Below are positions 60,719 to 64,000 of a DNA stretch of 64,000 nt, piece after piece. The notes beneath the pieces are model-generated. The model saw only the letters and a list, made by a program, of their open reading frames with translations. It was not told where the DNA came from and ran no database searches. This DNA comes from Burkholderia sp. Ac-20365 (GTDB taxonomy: Bacteria; Pseudomonadota; Gammaproteobacteria; Burkholderiales; Burkholderiaceae). The position numbers were made by a program, and so were the translations under genes. The stretch's first letter is position 1; every line of letters starts with the position of its first letter. Where the stretch lies: contig NZ_JAAGPI010000001.1 in assembly GCF_017104715.1 (NCBI RefSeq), positions 186,001-250,000 on the forward strand. Direction: 5' to 3'.

Positions 60719-62974
60719 TCAATACGCGGCCCGCAAGGCTTCGTTGGCAACGGCAAGGCGTGACGCAATCGTCTTGATCAGAAAGCGGTGAAACTGCTGC
60801 GCCGTAAGTGGATCTTCCAGTTCGAGCGCAAGCAGCGTGGACAAGGACAGACGATGCACTCGCGTCGCGGTTTCAGCGATCACATCAGCGCTGCGCACAG
60901 TCTGCGTGTACACCGCCATTTCACCGACGACGGTGCCGGGCCCGAACGAGCGCAGCCTGACTAACCGACCGTCGGCCAGCGGCAGCGACACCGCAACGCG
61001 TCCACGTTCGACGATATAGAGTGCATCGCCCGGCTCGCCGCGCAAAAAAAGCGGTTGACCGGCGTCGACATCGCGTACTTCGAGACACGCACACAACTTC
61101 TCCAGCGCGGCCGGTGTGAAATGCGGCGCGAGCGTCGCACGAAAGTCCTGTTCTCCCGGCAGATGCATGCCGGCATCCGTTTCGAGCAAGCGCTCCTCGA
61201 TCCATTCGAGTCCGGCATCGAGCGTTGCGAATTCGTGGATGCGCAAATTCAGCGTGCCTGTCTTCACGAGCAGACTGCGCGAACGTGCGGGCAACGCGGT
61301 GAGCACGAGGTCCGCGCCCGCCGTCGCGCAGAGTTGCCGCAACTTGACGAACGCAATCGATACCGATGCGTCCATTCCGTTCGTCGCCGCAAAATCGAGC
61401 ACGACGTAGCGCACGGGCAAACGGTCGTTTGCATCCAGCCGCTGGCGCACCCGCTGCAGAATCGAATTGGCGGTGCCGAAAAACAGAAAGCCTTGCAGGC
61501 TGATGCCGAAGAGCCGCGCGCCGGCTTCGCGCAGACGCGTCGAATCTTCGATACTTCGCTCGACCGTCGACGTACGCGTGGTCGCATCGAATTCCATGCG
61601 CACGCAACTGACGCGTCCGTATAGCAGCGCGAACATCACGCACGCGGCGATCACGCCCGCAATCACACCCGCGACCACGCCATAAAACGCGACCACAGCG
61701 AGCATGCCGGGCACGAGCGCGTACTCGTACCAGTTGAGCCGTGCATACGCGCCGACCAGCCATTGCATCATCAAGCGCAGTCCCATGAAGAGCTGCAGCC
61801 CGACCAGCACCGGCACCGGAAAGAGCGCGACCAGATCGGGCGATGCCGAGAGCACGACAAGACATGCAATGGCCGCGAACAGGCCGGCCATGCGGCTCGT
61901 CGCGCCGGCGCGTGCATTGAGCATCGAACGGTTGTACGACTGATAGCCGACCATGCCGCCCAGCAAACCGCTTGCAATGTTCGCGAGACCGGCGGCGCGC
62001 ATCTCGCGGTTCAGGTCGATGTCTTCTCCGGTCGCTGCGCCGATGGCCGTCGAGTTCATCAGAATCGTGATTGCCGACGCGGACGTCACGACGAGTGTCT
62101 CCGGCAGATGCGCGCCAATCGCGGCCCAGTCGATTGCGCCGTGTGCAAGCGGTGCGGGCACGCGTAGATCCGGGAAAAGGTGAAGCTTCACGTGCGGCAG
62201 CAGCAGGCCCATGTTGCGCGCATCGTCGACGGACAGTCCCGCGACACGCAGCATCAGATAGAACAGCGCGACGCCGCAGACGAGCACGAGCGGCAACGCG
62301 GCGATGTGTTGCGATCTACGCGTGAGAACCGTCGTCAACACGCCGATAAACAGCGCAGGCATCCACGCGAGCCAGTGCAGATGCGTGAGCAGGCCGAGCG
62401 TGTGCCACTGTGGCGACGCGCCCGTCAGCACGCGAAATGCGCCTGCCAGCAACAGATAACCGGTGCCCGCCAGAAATCCGCCGACAACGGGATACGGCAG
62501 AAATTGCAGCGAGCGGCTGCGCTTCGACGAACCGATTGCGAACAGCACGATGCCCGTCAACACCGAACACAGCGCGATCGAAATCAGTACTGTCAGGAGA
62601 ATGGTTTGGGGGGAACCGCCGTCGGCGCGCACGCTACTCGCGACCCCTGCCGCGACGCCCGCGAGAAACGCTGTCGCATTGCTGTCCGGTCCGGCGATGT
62701 TCAGGCGCATCGAACTGGTCAGCGCGATAACCAGTGCAGTGACGATGCAACTGATCAGCGCAGTCGGTACGCCAAGCTCTGCGTAGCGCGCGAGGTCTGC
62801 GCTGAAGATCAGCGTGCCCAGACTCATCGCGTAGCAGAGCATCACCAGCGTCGAGACGGCGCCCGCCGTCAGGTCGCCGAGCAGTCCATGAACGCGCAGC
62901 GCAGGGGTAGATTCGGACACAGAGCCTGTAGCACCTGGCTTCACGGCGCTCTCCCGGAACGCGGCGCCTGGCAT
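60719..62974 (-). CDS. SulP anion transporter fused to STAS and cyclic-nucleotide-binding domains
   Basis: A 751-residue inner-membrane protein. Residues about 30-450 form the SulP/SLC26 transport core (LRLNIAGPDSNATAFLAGVA-like region, MVGYQSYNRSMLNARAGATS). A STAS domain follows (about 480-600; YVVLDFAATNGMDASVSIAF). A cNMP domain ends the protein (about 610-740) with GDALYIVERGRVAVSLPLAD and VGEMAVYTQTVRSADVIAE, keeping the GE and Arg of the phosphate-binding cassette. Direct nucleotide control of transport is likely. Substrate may be sulfate, bicarbonate or a dicarboxylate. Confidence 0.92.
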   Translation of the reverse strand: MPGAAFRESAVKPGATGSVSESTPALRVHGLLGDLTAGAVSTLVMLCYAMSLGTLIFSADLARYAELGVPTALISCIVTALVIALTSSMRLNIAGPDSNATAFLAGVAAGVASSVRADGGSPQTILLTVLISIALCSVLTGIVLFAIGSSKRSRSLQFLPYPVVGGFLAGTGYLLLAGAFRVLTGASPQWHTLGLLTHLHWLAWMPALFIGVLTTVLTRRSQHIAALPLVLVCGVALFYLMLRVAGLSVDDARNMGLLLPHVKLHLFPDLRVPAPLAHGAIDWAAIGAHLPETLVVTSASAITILMNSTAIGAATGEDIDLNREMRAAGLANIASGLLGGMVGYQSYNRSMLNARAGATSRMAGLFAAIACLVVLSASPDLVALFPVPVLVGLQLFMGLRLMMQWLVGAYARLNWYEYALVPGMLAVVAFYGVVAGVIAGVIAACVMFALLYGRVSCVRMEFDATTRTSTVERSIEDSTRLREAGARLFGISLQGFLFFGTANSILQRVRQRLDANDRLPVRYVVLDFAATNGMDASVSIAFVKLRQLCATAGADLVLTALPARSRSLLVKTGTLNLRIHEFATLDAGLEWIEERLLETDAGMHLPGEQDFRATLAPHFTPAALEKLCACLEVRDVDAGQPLFLRGEPGDALYIVERGRVAVSLPLADGRLVRLRSFGPGTVVGEMAVYTQTVRSADVIAETATRVHRLSLSTLLALELEDPLTAQQFHRFLIKTIASRLAVANEALRAAY

Positions 62975-63244
62975 AGGCCAGCAACCGCGCCCCAGTATCC
63001 GCCGCCGTTCTCACGCCTGTCAAACAGCCGGGGCGGCGGCCGCCGCATTCATCTATCGAGGTACGCCAGCGTATTTCTTAAGCGCTCAACGGAAAGCAGA
63101 CCAGCGAGCGCCGCCTCGCATGCGCAGCAACCACCAGATCGATAAGATGACAGGCTGCTTCCATCTGATAGCCCGCGCTCTTTGCGGCACCTGGCAGCGT
63201 TTGACGCTAACACCCGAGGAGTCAGGCCTTGTAGGAGAACGCGT

Positions 63245-64000
63245 GATGAGCAAAGAGTCGAAACCAGACGACGATATCCCGCCTGATCAATCTGTCGATG
63301 CCGGCCACCGTGCCGACGATGACGCGGAGCTCGATGCACCGTTCGTGCGCAGTCATCCACGCCTTCAGCAGCTGTTTCCCATCCTCGACGAAGCTGAAAT
63401 CAGCAGAGTGCGGCGCTTTGGCAGAGTGTCGCGCTATCCGGCAGGCACCATGCTTTATCGTGTTGGCGAGCGCACGCCCGGCATGTTCGTGCTGCTGTCG
63501 GGCAAGATTCGCGCGGTTGCCCGCGATGGTCTCGGCCGCGAGCAGATCATCCACACTTTCACGCGGCGCGGCGAATTCACGTCTGATGTGAACCAGTTTT
63601 CGAACAAGCCCTCGTTCGTGGATTCGTGCGTGATCGAAGACGTCGAAGCTGTGCTGGTTCGGCCCGATGATCTCAGTCCGTTGCTGATCAGCGAAGCCGA
63701 GCTTGGCGAGAAGATCATGCGCGCGCTGATTCTCAGGCGCTTCGTCGCGATGGAACGCGTGAACGGCGCCGTGCTGGTCGGCGCGGCCGGTAATGCCCGG
63801 CTGCTCGCGTTGCAGAACTTCCTGCGCCGGAACACGTATCCCAACGTCACACTCGATACGGAGCAGGATGCCGAGGCCATCGCGCTGCTCGAAAGACTCA
63901 CACCGCGGCAGGATGATTTTCCGCTTGCCATCTGTCCAAACGGGACGGTGTTGCGCAACCCCGATGAAGGGCAACTTGCGTCATGCCTCGGAATCATTCC
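63245..64000 (+). CDS. cNMP-domain thioredoxin-reductase-like protein, 3' end outside window
   Basis: The first 252 residues of a larger fusion. Residues about 35-160 are a cyclic-nucleotide-binding fold (PAGTMLYRVGERTPGMFVLL, SGKIRAVARDGLGREQIIHT), but the cassette region GEFTSDVNQFSNKPSFVDSC lacks the usual Arg, so the ligand may differ. Residues about 175-252 resemble the small domain that precedes thioredoxin reductase in this family (LQNFLRRNTYPNVTLDTEQD, LAICPNGTVLRNPDEGQLAS). The reductase part lies beyond the window. AGGAG lies 7 nt before ATG 63245. Divergent from the SulP gene across 270 bp. Confidence 0.85.

Overview
The window is GC-rich chromosomal DNA from a beta-proteobacterium of the Burkholderiaceae, most likely Paraburkholderia or Caballeronia. 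This rests on recognisable protein families (DUF4148 secreted proteins, AaeB-like FUSC efflux modules, MocR and LysR regulators, an SigK/RskA lipid cluster), high G/C at third codon positions, and a dispersed intergenic repeat I remember as common in this group. I cannot name the species. I saw no transposase, phage gene, CRISPR array, rRNA or tRNA. Coding density is high and most genes sit in short operons.

Layout. 1-5.0 kb: a cut-off aldo/keto reductase, a single-domain response regulator overlapping a membrane PAS histidine kinase, and a MocR-type regulator. 5.1-12.9 kb: small secreted proteins, then an aromatic-acid or drug efflux set (outer-membrane factor, DUF1656, membrane-fusion protein, FUSC pump) and a LysR regulator. 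12.9-20.6 kb: a minus-strand molybdenum-oxidoreductase and cyanide-insensitive bd-oxidase module (YdeP-like protein, CioA, CioB, FdhD, MoeA) with a small divergent winged-helix regulator. 20.7-23.7 kb: a DUF4148 protein, a LysR regulator, a PsiE-like protein and small membrane or lipoproteins. 24.1-37.3 kb: a betaine-type ABC importer (ProV, ProW, ProX), SHMT, a DapA-like lyase, a DAO-family oxidase, an aldehyde dehydrogenase, ProC, two regulators, a cupin and a periplasmic amino-acid-binding protein. Together these look like uptake and breakdown of a quaternary or cyclic amino acid. 38-48 kb: a second FUSC protein, a VOC protein, and a PotABCD-like importer divergent from a PuuE-like deacetylase, an FCD regulator and a flavin reductase. 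48.7-52.7 kb: small secreted or hypothetical proteins, RidA, YcgR and GNAT. 52.8-60.5 kb: an ECF sigma/anti-sigma pair with two convergent lipid-modification operons. 60.7-64 kb: a SulP-STAS-cNMP transporter divergent from a cNMP-domain thioredoxin reductase that runs off the window.

Two patterns stand out. First, TGCATCCG-N15-CGTA occurs three times with identical spacing, each copy correctly oriented upstream of one of the three sigma-cluster transcription units: the sigma gene, the DUF1295-Cfa-lipocalin operon and the FAD-DUF1365-Cfa operon. This is a strong candidate for the sigma factor's own promoter and defines a local regulon. Second, three copies of a non-coding, self-complementary element of about 650-730 bp lie within 11 kb. 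Each starts 33-46 bp after a stop codon, and each has the arm with a 34-bp perfect palindrome facing that upstream gene.

All functional assignments come from reading protein motifs by eye. No database search or folding program was run.
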